A stretch of DNA of 40,358 bases from Lachnospiraceae bacterium (GCA_017470735.1 JAFUYB010000015.1:1-40358); one strand, 5' to 3'. Numbered from the stretch's first letter, positions 1 to 9,120 are shown. The notes: generated by a model from the sequence alone, not told the origin. Numbers and translations: made by a program.

Positions 1-155
1 CGGTCAAAGGGAAGAAAATCACAGGCTGATATTTATCAGTCCGAAGAATACTTGAATATGCAGGCATAGGCTTGTCCTATCCCGTAAGTCAACTGGATAT
101 AAGAATAAGGGAACGAGCCAACGAGTACTTGACACATACATCTTTTGTTCTGTCG

Positions 156-184
156 TTGAATCCGAAGAGGATATGCTTTATAAT
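156..184 (+). promoter_or_regulatory. Sigma-A-type promoter for the small protein/phosphatase pair
   Basis: TTGAAT at 156-161 and a perfect TATAAT at 179-184 are separated by exactly 17 bases. Initiation near 191 would leave an untranslated leader of about 95 bases before the start at 286. Bases 1-155 upstream contain no gene I can support. Confidence 0.6.
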
Positions 185-285
185 CGAAGTGTATCTGTTC
201 ACAGAGTTGTGCGGATACATAGAAAATGACAACTATCAGCGGTACAAAGGTTGTAAAGCAAAAAAACGGCAGAAAGGAGAAGGAG

Positions 286-471
286 ATGGAAGGAGTCTAT
301 GAAGTGGGAATGACTGACAAGCAGTTTTCTGCTTATCTGAGGGATCAGATTATAAAGTGGGAGAGAGTGAAAGAAATTGCTGAAAGGGACATGGAAGAAG
401 AAAAGAAAGGTCAGCTGATAAAAGAGATCGATAAAAATATTGAGATTTTGAGGGAAGATTTGGCGAGTTAA
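286..471 (+). CDS. Small charged protein coupled to downstream phosphatase
   Basis: This encodes a 61-residue soluble protein that I do not recognise. The start at 286 is chosen because AAAGGAGAAGGAG lies directly upstream; the frame is open further upstream to 226 but without a comparable ribosome binding site. The sequence is rich in Glu and Lys and predicted helical, with no membrane segment or signal peptide. Its stop TAA at 469-471 shares one base with the ATG of the next gene, so the two are probably translationally coupled and used together. A second in-frame ATG at 310 is possible but has a weaker site. Function unknown; a partner or regulator of the phosphatase is only an inference from the coupling. 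Confidence 0.6.
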   Translation: MEGVYEVGMTDKQFSAYLRDQIIKWERVKEIAERDMEEEKKGQLIKEIDKNIEILREDLAS

Positions 472-1307
472 TGCATTACTGTATCGGAGATGTCCATGGG
501 TGCTTTGATGAAATGATCGCGCTCCTGGAGAAAATCGAACGGCAAGACAAAGACGCCCACTACATTTTTGTGGGCGATTTTGTCGACCGCGGACCCAAGG
601 TGTGGGAGACGATTGAATGGGTGATGGAGCACATCACGCCGGACGGAAAATACCAGAGCGTACAGGGCAATCATGAGCAGATGGTGATGCAGTGGTACTT
701 GGAATACTGCGAATGGAAGTCAAAGAAGCTACGGCTGTCGCCGCCTCCCCAGCCGAATTATGATTTTATGGAGCAGGCCAAGGCAAAGGGGATGCTGGAT
801 CCGGTGGCGTTAAAGCCGATCATGGATTTCTTTCTGACTTTACCGTTCCACAAAGTGATCACGGTGCCCGGACGAAACGGGACGACCGTGACCTACGACA
901 TTGTCCATGCGTGGTATGACTATGATGAGCCGGAAGACAGCGGACAGCAGTATATGGACAATTTGTGGAGGAGGGAAGTCGATGGCAACTTTGACAGTGA
1001 CCATATCATCATTCACGGACACACGCCGACATTGACGATACTCTATGTGGGCAAAAAGCACAGTTCGCCGGGGATGATCGTTTACCGCAAGAATGCGATC
1101 AATATCGATGGCGGATGCGTATTTACGGCGCAGATCGATGATCTGCCCGGACATTTGTGCGGGATCTGTTTAGAGACTTTGGAAGAATTTTATTCCCCAA
1201 CATTGGAGGAACGGCTGCCGATGAAAGAGCGGATCGATTATCTGAGGAAATACCGCAGCGAGCCGGATCCATTCCGGGAGGAGCTGCTTCAGAGGCTGCC
1301 GGAATAA
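471..1307 (+). CDS. Metallophosphoesterase (PPP-type serine/threonine phosphatase-like)
   Basis: This 278-residue protein belongs to the calcineurin-like metallophosphoesterase superfamily, which hydrolyses phosphoesters with two metal ions. The metal-binding blocks are present in order: GDVHG at residues 6-10, GDFVDRG at about 35-41, GNHE at about 66-69 and HGHTP at about 182-186. That set is typical of PPP protein phosphatases and of the related diadenosine tetraphosphatases (ApaH); the substrate cannot be decided from sequence. There is no signal peptide, so it should be cytoplasmic. It starts on the stop codon of the small gene upstream and ends 44 bases before the convergent minus-strand gene. 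Confidence 0.85.
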   Translation: MHYCIGDVHGCFDEMIALLEKIERQDKDAHYIFVGDFVDRGPKVWETIEWVMEHITPDGKYQSVQGNHEQMVMQWYLEYCEWKSKKLRLSPPPQPNYDFMEQAKAKGMLDPVALKPIMDFFLTLPFHKVITVPGRNGTTVTYDIVHAWYDYDEPEDSGQQYMDNLWRREVDGNFDSDHIIIHGHTPTLTILYVGKKHSSPGMIVYRKNAINIDGGCVFTAQIDDLPGHLCGICLETLEEFYSPTLEERLPMKERIDYLRKYRSEPDPFREELLQRLPE

Positions 1308-1351
1308 GCTGTATAAACTGCCCTTTCCGGATGACATCGCTAGTGCCGGTA

Positions 1352-2629
1352 TCATTCAGCGTCTTCAGCCGTTTCAGGCAGACGGATCCGGACCTTTTCA
1401 ATTCGTCTGCGCTTGACGGCAGAGACCGACAGGATCACGCCGTCACCGGTCACATAAGTTTCTCCGACCTTCGGGAAGTGGTCGAACAATCCGGTCAGAT
1501 ATCCGCCGATCGTATCATAGTCTTCGGATGAAAAGCCGAGATGCAGGTCATCCATCAGATCATCCAAGTTGGCGCTTCCGAGCACTTCGTATTCACGGGC
1601 GCTGATCTGTACGACATCATCGGTCTCATAGGTATCAAACTCATCACGGATTTCCCCGACCAGCTCTTCGAGCAGGTCTTCTAAGGTGACAAGTCCCGCA
1701 AGCGCGCCGAATTCATCAAGGACGATCGCGAGCGAAATGGAATTCTGCCGCATCTCGTCAAACAGGTCAGAAGTCTTTTTCAGTTCATAGGTAAAGAACG
1801 GTTTGCGCAGGTATTTGCGCAAGGCAAACGGATGATCCCGGTTGACCAGGAGAAGGTCTTTCATATTCAGAATGCCGACGATGTTGTCGGTGTCGTCCTC
1901 ATAGACAGGGATGCGGGTAAACATATTTTCCGAAAAAGCCTCTAAAAGCTTTTCATAGGACCAATTGATATTGACAACGGTCATATCGATGCGCGGGATC
2001 ATTACCTCGCGCACAGCAGTATCGGCAAAGTCGAAGACATTGTGGATTATGTCCTTTTCGTCTTCTTCGATGGCACCGCTTTCGTGCCCGACATCCACAA
2101 TTGTTTTCAGCTCCTGGGCGGAGATCAGCCCTTCGCCGGAGTCTTCGGATACGCCGATCCGGTGCAGAAACCACCATGCGATCGCGTTGATGAAGTTGAT
2201 CACCGGCGTCAAGGCCTGCATCAGAAACCAGATCACGCCGGAGTAGCGCAGGGACAGCTTGACAGATTCCAGGGTTGCCAGGTTTTTAGGAGAAATCTCC
2301 CCAAAGATCAGGATCAGGAATGTCAGGATGCCTGTCGCGATGCCGGCACCATATCCTCCAAGCAGCTGGATAGCCAGTGTCGTGGCAAGCGAAGAAGCGG
2401 ACAGATTGACGATATTGTTGCCGATCAGGATCGCGGAGAGCATGCGTGATTTGTCGTCGGTGATGGCGAGCACCCGCAGAGCCCGTTTATCCCCTTCGTC
2501 TGCAAGCGTCCGCATTTTGATACGGCTGACCGTCGTCAAAGCTGTCTCTGCCGATGAAAAGAAGAACGACAGAGCCAGCAGAACGATCAGTGCGGTAAAT
2601 TGAATGTAAAAGTGTACAGTAAGGCTCAT
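1352..2629 (-). CDS. CNNM/CorC-type membrane protein (DUF21, CBS pair, CorC_HlyC)
   Basis: This is an integral membrane protein of about 425 residues of the hemolysin C/CNNM family, whose members take part in Mg2+ or Co2+ transport. A hydrophobic N-terminal DUF21 region with about four membrane segments (to about residue 170) is followed by a tandem CBS pair (about 190-320, including the MIPRIDM stretch) and a C-terminal CorC_HlyC domain (about 335-415). The ATG at 2629 is chosen, but an in-frame TTG at 2653 is possible; neither has a good ribosome binding site. The gene lies 30-50 bases downstream of the S-adenosylhomocysteinase stop on the same strand, so cotranscription is likely. Physiological ion unknown. 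Confidence 0.85.
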   Translation of the reverse strand: MSLTVHFYIQFTALIVLLALSFFFSSAETALTTVSRIKMRTLADEGDKRALRVLAITDDKSRMLSAILIGNNIVNLSASSLATTLAIQLLGGYGAGIATGILTFLILIFGEISPKNLATLESVKLSLRYSGVIWFLMQALTPVINFINAIAWWFLHRIGVSEDSGEGLISAQELKTIVDVGHESGAIEEDEKDIIHNVFDFADTAVREVMIPRIDMTVVNINWSYEKLLEAFSENMFTRIPVYEDDTDNIVGILNMKDLLLVNRDHPFALRKYLRKPFFTYELKKTSDLFDEMRQNSISLAIVLDEFGALAGLVTLEDLLEELVGEIRDEFDTYETDDVVQISAREYEVLGSANLDDLMDDLHLGFSSEDYDTIGGYLTGLFDHFPKVGETYVTGDGVILSVSAVKRRRIEKVRIRLPETAEDAE

Positions 2630-2680
2630 TGTATCATATTGTGTCCATGCCAATATCGTATCGTTTCAGGTATTGCGGCA

Positions 2681-3922
2681 TCATCCTTGATTTAAATACG
2701 CTACCTGCTCCGGCGTGAGACTGTCGATCGTAATACCGAGGAAGGACAGCTTGCGGTTCGCCACCTCCAAATCGACCTCACGCGGTACGGAGATCAGCTT
2801 TTCAGTCAGTGCGCCGTCGTGCTCGACAAGGTATTTTGCGGAAAGCGCCTGGATCGCGAAGCTCATATCCATGATCTCCGCAGGATGTCCGTCGCCGCAG
2901 GCAAGGTTGACAAGCCTGCCTTCTCCGAGGACATAGACGAATTTGCCTTCCGTCACCTCATAGCCGATGATATTGGCGCGCTGGTCAATGGTTGAAAGAG
3001 CGGATTCGCGCAAGCCGGCCATGTCGATCTCGACATCAAAATGTCCGGCGTTGCAGAGGATCGCCCCGTTTTTCATCAGGGGGAAGTGGTCGCGGGTGAT
3101 GACGCCAGCGCAGCCGGTAACCGTCACAAAGAAATCACCGAGCGGAGCTGCCTCTTCCATTTTCATCACGGAAAATCCGTCCATGACGGCTTCGATCGCT
3201 TTGATAGGATCGACTTCGGTGACGATCACCTGCGCTCCCAAGCCCTTTGCCCGCATCGCAACGCCTTTGCCGCACCAGCCGTAGCCTGCGACGACAACCG
3301 TCTTTCCCGCTACGATCAGATTGGTCGTGCGGTTGATGCCGTCCCATACGGACTGCCCGGTGCCGTAACGGTTGTCAAACAGATGCTTGCAGTCGGCGTC
3401 GTTGACCATTACCATCGGGAAGCGGAGGGTATCAGCCGCCGCCATCGCGCGGAGCCGGATGATACCGGTAGTCGTCTCTTCGCAGCCGCCGATGACATAC
3501 TGCAGCTCGTCAGTCAATTCGGTATGGAGCATATTTACAAGATCTCCGCCGTCGTCGATGATGATATTGCAATGGTGGGAGAGGACGCGCCGGATGTGCG
3601 CGGTGTATTCCTCCTCGGTCGCATTGTAGTATGCGTAAACATTTAAGCCCGCGGAAGCAAGGGCTGCCGCTACATCGTCCTGCGTCGAAAGCGGATTGGA
3701 ACCGGTAATATACATCTCGGCACCGCCTGCCGCTAAGACCTTGCACAGATACGCGGTCTTTGCTTCGAGATGGATCGAGAGCGCGATGCGTTTGCCGGTA
3801 AACGGTTTTTCTTTTGAGAAATCGGATTCCAGACTGCGCAGCAGAGGGCAGTTCTTCCGCACCCAGTCGATCTTGTGCTCGCCGCTTGGGGCGAGGGAAA
3901 TGTCACGGATATCGTAAGACAT
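2681..3922 (-). CDS. ahcY: S-adenosylhomocysteinase (short prokaryotic form)
   Basis: This cytoplasmic NAD-dependent enzyme splits S-adenosylhomocysteine into adenosine and homocysteine, clearing the product of SAM-dependent methylation. The Rossmann NAD-binding motif GYGWCGKG follows the strand VVVA near the middle of the protein. The conserved NDADCKHLFDN and YGTGQSVWDGI blocks precede it. At about 413 residues it matches the short bacterial/archaeal form. The start at 3922 (MSYDIRD) is preceded by AAAGGAGA about 11 bases upstream; an in-frame ATG at 3985 would add 21 residues unlike the family N-terminus. The CNNM-type gene follows closely on the same strand. Confidence 0.92.
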   Translation of the reverse strand: MSYDIRDISLAPSGEHKIDWVRKNCPLLRSLESDFSKEKPFTGKRIALSIHLEAKTAYLCKVLAAGGAEMYITGSNPLSTQDDVAAALASAGLNVYAYYNATEEEYTAHIRRVLSHHCNIIIDDGGDLVNMLHTELTDELQYVIGGCEETTTGIIRLRAMAAADTLRFPMVMVNDADCKHLFDNRYGTGQSVWDGINRTTNLIVAGKTVVVAGYGWCGKGVAMRAKGLGAQVIVTEVDPIKAIEAVMDGFSVMKMEEAAPLGDFFVTVTGCAGVITRDHFPLMKNGAILCNAGHFDVEIDMAGLRESALSTIDQRANIIGYEVTEGKFVYVLGEGRLVNLACGDGHPAEIMDMSFAIQALSAKYLVEHDGALTEKLISVPREVDLEVANRKLSFLGITIDSLTPEQVAYLNQG

Positions 3923-4028
3923 AATGGCAATATCTCCTTTCAAAAGTTCGTAAGCAGGATCACCGGAGGGCAATCCTTTGATCATCTTGTCAGTCCATTT
4001 ATTGTAGCATAAATGAAATCTGTTGTCA

Positions 4029-4057
4029 TTGATATATTAAGAAAGTTTTGGTATGAT
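4029..4057 (+). promoter_or_regulatory. Sigma-A-type promoter with extended -10, upstream of the TPR lipoprotein
   Basis: TTGATA at 4029-4034, a 17-base spacer and TATGAT at 4052-4057. A TG dinucleotide at 4049-4050 makes an extended -10 (TGnTATGAT). Initiation would fall near 4064, which argues against translation starts at 4053 or 4068 for the next gene. Confidence 0.65.
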
Positions 4058-4097
4058 AATAACTGTTATGAAATTCTCGGGGATGAATGAAAAGACG

Positions 4098-5075
4098 ATG
4101 AACGGAATCAAAAAATGGCGGGTACGCCGGATGCTGCCGGCCGCTCTTTGCGTTTTATTGCTTGCCGGCTGCGGAGGCGTTGACCGGGAAGGACAGACCA
4201 AGCTGCGCAATGCCGGGATCGCCGCGCTTTCGCAGCAGGATTTTGAGGGCGCGCAGAAGGATTTCTCCGAAGCGATCTCGATGGCAAAGGGGCGGGTGAC
4301 AGATGCGGAGATCGATCTGACCTATTATCTTGCTGCCAGCTATTATCTGCAGGACAGATATGAGGACGCGGAACAGTGTTATTCCAATCTGATCACCTAT
4401 GACAAGGACAACGCGGATGCGTTTTTTCTGCGCGGAAGCGTACGGCTCGACATGGATGAGTCTGAAAAAGGACTGTCTGATTACCGCAAGGCGGTTGCCG
4501 TGTCAGGGGATGATTACGAGCTTTACATCGCGATCTATGAGAATCTGACTGCTCTGGGATACCAGAAGGATGCGGAGCCGTTTTTGGAAAGCGCTCTGAC
4601 GATCAGCGGGGATGGTGCGGACAATTATTATTACCGTGGAAGGATCTATATGCTGTTGGGGCAGGATGATCTCGCCAAGACCGCGTTTATCAAGGCGATG
4701 GACAAGGGCAGTGACGAAGCCGGCATCTGTCTGGCGCAGGAGTACTTAAAGGACAGCGAGGATGAAAGCGCAAAGGATCTGATCTCGCGGTATACGGCAG
4801 GCGAGAAAAAGGATGCGCGGCAGAGCGTGCTCGCCGGACAGCTATTGCTCGACTTGGGTGAATACGAAGAGGCGCTGTCTGTGTACGAGGAAGCGTTAAA
4901 GGACGAAAAGACTGCCACAGGCGCATACCGCGCCGATCTCTTGAAAGGAAAGATCGCGGCGCTGGAATACAACGGTGATTTCGCGAAGGCGAAAGACGCG
5001 GCGTCGGATTATGTTGAGGAATTTCCGGCGGATGCGGGGATGGTTCGGGAGCTGGCATTTTTGAACACGAGGTAA
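4098..5075 (+). CDS. TPR-repeat lipoprotein
   Basis: This is a predicted membrane-anchored extracytoplasmic protein of about 325 residues. The N-terminus has a positively charged stretch (KKWRVRR), a hydrophobic core and the lipobox LLAGC, so it should be processed by signal peptidase II. The rest is built of helical tetratricopeptide-type repeats, for example the blocks around AASYYLQDRYEDAEQCY, NADAFFLRGSVRL and DNYYYRGRIYMLLGQ. Such repeats bind partner proteins, often in envelope assembly. In-frame ATGs at 4053, 4068 and 4083 also exist; the promoter position excludes the first two and 4098 gives the best signal peptide. The partner is unknown. It stands alone under its own promoter, before the pyr genes. 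Confidence 0.8.
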   Translation: MNGIKKWRVRRMLPAALCVLLLAGCGGVDREGQTKLRNAGIAALSQQDFEGAQKDFSEAISMAKGRVTDAEIDLTYYLAASYYLQDRYEDAEQCYSNLITYDKDNADAFFLRGSVRLDMDESEKGLSDYRKAVAVSGDDYELYIAIYENLTALGYQKDAEPFLESALTISGDGADNYYYRGRIYMLLGQDDLAKTAFIKAMDKGSDEAGICLAQEYLKDSEDESAKDLISRYTAGEKKDARQSVLAGQLLLDLGEYEEALSVYEEALKDEKTATGAYRADLLKGKIAALEYNGDFAKAKDAASDYVEEFPADAGMVRELAFLNTR

Positions 5076-5090
5076 TGCAACTCGGAAAAG

Positions 5091-5127
5091 CAAATCCGGC
5101 AAAAAACGAAAAATGGCTTCGGATTTG
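5091..5127 (+). repeat. 8-bp inverted repeat upstream of pyrC
   Basis: CAAATCCG at 5091-5098 is an exact inverted copy of CGGATTTG at 5120-5127, with a 21-base A-rich loop. No T-tract follows, so it is not a standard terminator. It lies just upstream of pyrC and could be a leader hairpin or operator. I see no match to the PyrR binding-loop consensus. Confidence 0.4.
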
Positions 5128-5152
5128 AGATGATAATGGGAGGGCAGAGGCA

Positions 5153-6436
5153 ATGGGACTGGTTATCAAAAACGGACATCTGGTCAATCCGCTGACAGCG
5201 GCGGACGGAACCGTTGACATACGGATCGCGGAAGGAAAGGTTGTCGAAATCGCGGAGGAGATTGCCGCAGAAGCCGGTGACGAAGTGATCGACGCCAAGG
5301 ACTGCTTTGTCGTGCCGGGGCTTATCGATCTGCATGTGCATTTCCGTGATCCGGGGCAGACTCAAAAGGAGGATATTGAGACCGGATCGCTTGCGGCGGC
5401 AGCAGGAGGCTATACGACGGTCTGCGCGATGCCCAATACCACCCCGGTGGCGGATTCGCCCGAAACCATTACCTATGTCCAGGACAAAGCGGATCAATTC
5501 GGAAAATGCAAAGTCTATCAGGTCGGAGCGATCACGAAAGGGATGCAGGGAGAGGAACTTGTCGATTTTAAGGCGATGACAGAGGCGGGCTGCAAGGCAT
5601 TCTCGGAGGATGGGAAAAGTGTGATGAATTCCCGCCTGATGCGCAACGCGATGCGAAAGACAGCGGAACTTTCGGTGCCGATCCTCGATCACTGCGAGGA
5701 TATCGAGCTGGTGGAAGGCGGCGTGATGAACGCGGGAAAGCGTGCGGATGAGCTTGGCTTGCCCGGTATATCGAATGCTGTGGAAAACATCATTGCTTCG
5801 CGCGATATTATGCTGGCAGAGGAGACGGGCGCAAAGCTGCATCTGTGCCACTGCTCGACGCAGGAATCCGTGGATCTCGTCTGGGATGCCAAGATGAAAG
5901 GCTTAAAGGTGAGCGGTGAAGTCTGCCCGCACCATTTTCTGCTGACTGAAGATGATATTCCGGGTGCTGATGCCGCAGAGTATAAAATGAATCCGCCCCT
6001 GCGGACAAAGGATGATTTAGACGAACTGGTCTGGGCGCTGTCGGACAACATCATGGATGTGATCTCGACAGACCATGCACCGCACACCGCGGAAGAAAAA
6101 GGAAAAGGATTTTTAAATGCGCCTTTCGGCATCGTCGGTCTGGAGACGGCGTTGCCGCTGACCTACACCCATTTGGTCAAGACCGGCATCCTGACAATGC
6201 AGCAATTCGTAGCCAAGACCTCGATCAATCCTGCCAAAGTGCTGGGGATCGACCGTGGAGACATATCGGTCGGGAAAGTGGCGGATATAACTATTTTTGA
6301 CCCGAGTGAAGAATATGAAATTCACGCTTCGGAGTTCAAGGGCAAGGCAAAGAACATGCCGTATGAAGGGAGAACGGTTTGTGGTAAAGTAAAATACACG
6401 ATATTAGAAGGAAAAATGACTTTCACATCCCGATGA
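5153..6436 (+). CDS. pyrC: Dihydroorotase
   Basis: This zinc amidohydrolase interconverts carbamoyl-aspartate and dihydroorotate, step three of de novo UMP synthesis. The 427-residue length and the metal-binding HxH motif in LHVHFRDPG (His61, His63) near the N-terminus mark the class I dihydroorotase type. The downstream LDHCED and CHCST blocks and STDHAPHT, with the catalytic Asp, are all present, so the enzyme looks intact. GGGAGGG about 8 bases upstream supports the ATG at 5153. It opens the pyr gene run, with pyrF 18 bases downstream. pyrB and carAB are not in this window. Confidence 0.95.
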   Translation: MGLVIKNGHLVNPLTAADGTVDIRIAEGKVVEIAEEIAAEAGDEVIDAKDCFVVPGLIDLHVHFRDPGQTQKEDIETGSLAAAAGGYTTVCAMPNTTPVADSPETITYVQDKADQFGKCKVYQVGAITKGMQGEELVDFKAMTEAGCKAFSEDGKSVMNSRLMRNAMRKTAELSVPILDHCEDIELVEGGVMNAGKRADELGLPGISNAVENIIASRDIMLAEETGAKLHLCHCSTQESVDLVWDAKMKGLKVSGEVCPHHFLLTEDDIPGADAAEYKMNPPLRTKDDLDELVWALSDNIMDVISTDHAPHTAEEKGKGFLNAPFGIVGLETALPLTYTHLVKTGILTMQQFVAKTSINPAKVLGIDRGDISVGKVADITIFDPSEEYEIHASEFKGKAKNMPYEGRTVCGKVKYTILEGKMTFTSR

Positions 6437-6454
6437 ATAGGAGACAAACGCGCA

Positions 6455-7381
6455 ATGATCCAAAAACTGATTGACAAAATAGAGCAGACAGAGGCCCCGA
6501 TCGTCGTCGGCCTGGATCCGACCTTGGCTATCATCCCGCAGAGCCTGCAGAAAAAATACTACAACCAGACCGGCGAGACCTTAGAATCCGTGGGCGAAGC
6601 GATTCTTTCGTTCAACCGCGCGATCGTTGACGCGGTCTGTGATCTGATACCGGCGGTCAAGCCCCAGATCGCGATGTACGAGGCGTTCGGCATACCGGGG
6701 CTGATCGCGTACCGGCAGACAGTTGAATACTGCCGTGACAAAGGGCTTGTCGTGATCGGAGACGCAAAAAGAGGGGACATCGGATCGACTTCGGCGGCAT
6801 ATGCGGACGCCCATATCGGCAGGACGGTGATCGGAGAGCGCTCCTATCAGGCATTCAATGAAGATTTTGTGACGGTCAATCCGTACTTGGGATCGGACGG
6901 TGTACGGCCGTTCATTGAAGTCTGCCAAAAAGAAGACCGCGGTATTTTTGTATTGGTAAAGACATCCAATCCATCGAGCGGCGAGTTTCAGGATCAGTTG
7001 GTCGGTGATGAAAAGCGTCCGCTTTATGAGCTGGTCGCCGAAAAGGTCGCGGCCTGGGGAGCGGAGAGCATGGACGGGGATTACTCCAATGTCGGCGCCG
7101 TCGTCGGAGCGACCTATCCGGAAATGGCGGCGGAAATCCGCAAGCTGATCCCGCAGGCTTACATTTTAGTGCCGGGCTATGGCGCGCAGGGGGCGAGCGG
7201 GAAAGATTTAAAGGCGTTCTTTAATGCAGACGGGAAAGGAGCGATCGTCAATTCATCGCGCGGCATTATCGCGGCATATCAGAATGAAAAATACGCAAAA
7301 TTCGGAGAAGCGAATTATGCCCAGGCGAGCCGTCAGGCGGTTTTGGATATGATCGACGATATCCGGGGTGCGATCGGATGA
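6455..7381 (+). CDS. pyrF: Orotidine 5'-phosphate decarboxylase (long type)
   Basis: This enzyme decarboxylates OMP to UMP, the last step of the pathway. The catalytic Asp-Lys-Asp array is visible in GDAKRGDIGSTSAAYA (Asp103, Lys105, Asp108). At 308 residues it belongs to the longer PyrF group common in Clostridia and actinobacteria rather than the ~240-residue form. The C-terminal phosphate-binding region is present as PGYGAQG and NSSRGI. AGGAG lies about 11 bases upstream of the ATG. The stop overlaps the pyrK start in an ATGA arrangement, so the two are coupled. Confidence 0.95.
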   Translation: MIQKLIDKIEQTEAPIVVGLDPTLAIIPQSLQKKYYNQTGETLESVGEAILSFNRAIVDAVCDLIPAVKPQIAMYEAFGIPGLIAYRQTVEYCRDKGLVVIGDAKRGDIGSTSAAYADAHIGRTVIGERSYQAFNEDFVTVNPYLGSDGVRPFIEVCQKEDRGIFVLVKTSNPSSGEFQDQLVGDEKRPLYELVAEKVAAWGAESMDGDYSNVGAVVGATYPEMAAEIRKLIPQAYILVPGYGAQGASGKDLKAFFNADGKGAIVNSSRGIIAAYQNEKYAKFGEANYAQASRQAVLDMIDDIRGAIG

Positions 7382-8157
7382 GCGGCACGAAGCGGGCGCG
7401 GGTGATCAGCCGGCATGAGCTTTGCGCAGGGATTTTTTCGCTTGTGCTGGATTGTTCATTTGCCGGGGAGATCAAGGCCGGACAGTTCGTCAATCTCTAT
7501 CTTGATGACGGTACGCATTTGCTGCCGCGGCCGGTTTCTGTATGTGATGCGGATGTGACGGCACAGACGGTGACGCTGGTCTACCGCGTGGTCGGGTTTG
7601 GGACGGAGTACTTTTCGCAGCTCCGCGAAGGTGATACCGTAAGGATGCTCGGGCCGCTCGGCAACGGCTATCCGGTGGATGAATTGTATGGAAAAAAAGT
7701 GATGGCTGTGGGCGGAGGCCTTGGCATTCCGCCGATGCTGTATCTGACGAAGATGCTTTGTGATAAAGGCGTAAATGTTCAGACGGTGCTTGGCTACCGG
7801 GACGAAGCCTTTTTATATGATGAGTTTAAAGAAACGGGCGTGCCGGTCTATACGGCGAGCGATACCGGAAGCATTGGGACGAAAGGAACTGTGATCGACG
7901 CGATCCGGCAGAACGGACTCGGCTGTGATGTGATCTGCGCCTGCGGACCGCTGCCGATGCTTAAGGCATTGAAGGATTATGCCAAAGAGGCCGGGATCCG
8001 TCTGTATGTATCGCTGGAGGAGCGGATGGCGTGCGGGCTTGGCGCTTGTCTGGGGTGCGTCTGCGAATCTGTCGGGGCAGACGGACATTCGCATGTGCAC
8101 AACAAGCGGGTATGCAAGGATGGTCCGGTGTTTGACGCCGGGGAGGTAGTACTGTGA
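7378..8157 (+). CDS. pyrK: Dihydroorotate dehydrogenase electron transfer subunit
   Basis: PyrK carries FAD and a [2Fe-2S] cluster and passes electrons from dihydroorotate, oxidised by PyrD, to NAD+. The flavin motif RPVSVCD is near residue 45 and the nucleotide-binding glycine stretch GGGLGIPPML lies in the middle. The cluster cysteines sit at the C-terminus: Cys219, Cys224 and Cys227 in ACGLGACLGC and Cys246. Length (259) is normal. It overlaps pyrF by four bases upstream and pyrD by four bases downstream, as expected for subunits of one heterotetramer. Confidence 0.95.
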   Translation: MSGTKRARVISRHELCAGIFSLVLDCSFAGEIKAGQFVNLYLDDGTHLLPRPVSVCDADVTAQTVTLVYRVVGFGTEYFSQLREGDTVRMLGPLGNGYPVDELYGKKVMAVGGGLGIPPMLYLTKMLCDKGVNVQTVLGYRDEAFLYDEFKETGVPVYTASDTGSIGTKGTVIDAIRQNGLGCDVICACGPLPMLKALKDYAKEAGIRLYVSLEERMACGLGACLGCVCESVGADGHSHVHNKRVCKDGPVFDAGEVVL

Positions 8158-9080
8158 ATATGATGGAGACCACATTTTGCGGCGTGACCTTCAAGAATCC
8201 CGTGACCGTCGCGTCGGGTACCTTTGGCAGCGGCATCGAATACGGGGACTATGTGGATTTAAACCGTCTCGGCGCCGTAACGACCAAGGGAGTGGCGGAC
8301 CAGCCGTGGAGCGGCAATGCGACACCGCGGATCGCGGAGACGGCGAGCGGAATGCTCAATGCGATCGGGTTGCAGAATCCGGGGATCGATGTCTTTTTGG
8401 AACGGGATCTACCCTATCTGCAGCAGTATGATACGGGCATTATCGTCAATGTCTGCGGACACAGCGTAGAAGAATATTTAAATGTTGTGCGCCGTTTGGA
8501 AGGGGAAAATATTGACCTGCTTGAGATCAATATTTCCTGCCCGAATGTCAGGCAGGGAGGGATTTCATTTGGGACGGATCCCAAAGAGGTCGAGCGGATC
8601 ACCAGGCTGGTCAAGGAGGAAGCGGAACAGCCGGTGGTGATGAAGCTTTCACCGAATGTGACAAGTATCGCGGAGATCGCGAAAGCGGCCGAGGCAGGCG
8701 GAGCGGACGGATTGTCATTGATCAACACGATCACCGGCATGAAGATCGATACGAGGACGCGGCGGTTTGCCCTTGCCAACAGGACGGGAGGCCTGTCCGG
8801 ACCGGCGATCCATCCGGTGGCGGTGCGGATGGTATATGAAGCAGCGCAGGCGGTCAAGCTGCCGATCATCGGAATGGGCGGTGTGACGGACGCGGATTCT
8901 GCAGTCGAGCTGATGCTGGCAGGCGCGACGATGGTAGCGGTCGGTACGGCGAGCTTTGCGGAGCCTGCCGTGGCAGAGCAGGTGGTCGACGGGCTGGAGC
9001 GGTATGCCAGGGAGAACGGATTAAAGCATATCGGCGAGCTGGTCGGTGCCGTGCGGGATGAGGCAGACGCGAACATATAA
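8154..9080 (+). CDS. pyrD: Dihydroorotate dehydrogenase, NAD-linked catalytic subunit (class 1B)
   Basis: This FMN protein oxidises dihydroorotate to orotate and works with PyrK. The sequence begins with FCGVTFKNPVTVASGTFG. It carries the class 1B active-site cysteine in NISCPNV (Cys129), where class 2 enzymes use serine, and the phosphate-binding GMGGVTDADSAVE block. The GTG at 8154 is chosen because GGGAGG ends seven bases upstream; an ATG at 8160 is in frame. The GTG overlaps the pyrK stop TGA. Length 308 residues is typical. Confidence 0.95.
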   Translation: MNMMETTFCGVTFKNPVTVASGTFGSGIEYGDYVDLNRLGAVTTKGVADQPWSGNATPRIAETASGMLNAIGLQNPGIDVFLERDLPYLQQYDTGIIVNVCGHSVEEYLNVVRRLEGENIDLLEINISCPNVRQGGISFGTDPKEVERITRLVKEEAEQPVVMKLSPNVTSIAEIAKAAEAGGADGLSLINTITGMKIDTRTRRFALANRTGGLSGPAIHPVAVRMVYEAAQAVKLPIIGMGGVTDADSAVELMLAGATMVAVGTASFAEPAVAEQVVDGLERYARENGLKHIGELVGAVRDEADANI

Positions 9081-9120
9081 ATTGCGGCAGTATAAGGGGT
9101 AATAAAAAGGAGTACGGGCA

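Noticed and set aside
72..302. Possible 76-residue gene at the window start
   Set aside because: No ribosome binding site; it runs across the promoter at 156-184 and overlaps a better-supported start at 286.
1299..1330. CCGGAA/TTCCGG inverted repeat between convergent genes as a terminator
   Set aside because: Short stem, 20-base loop and no T-tract on either strand.
4690..5851. Long minus-strand open frames opposite the TPR gene and pyrC
   Set aside because: Their translations are low-complexity, rich in Arg, Ser, Pro and His, without motifs, and they lie opposite genes with clear family motifs; they are shadows of codon bias.
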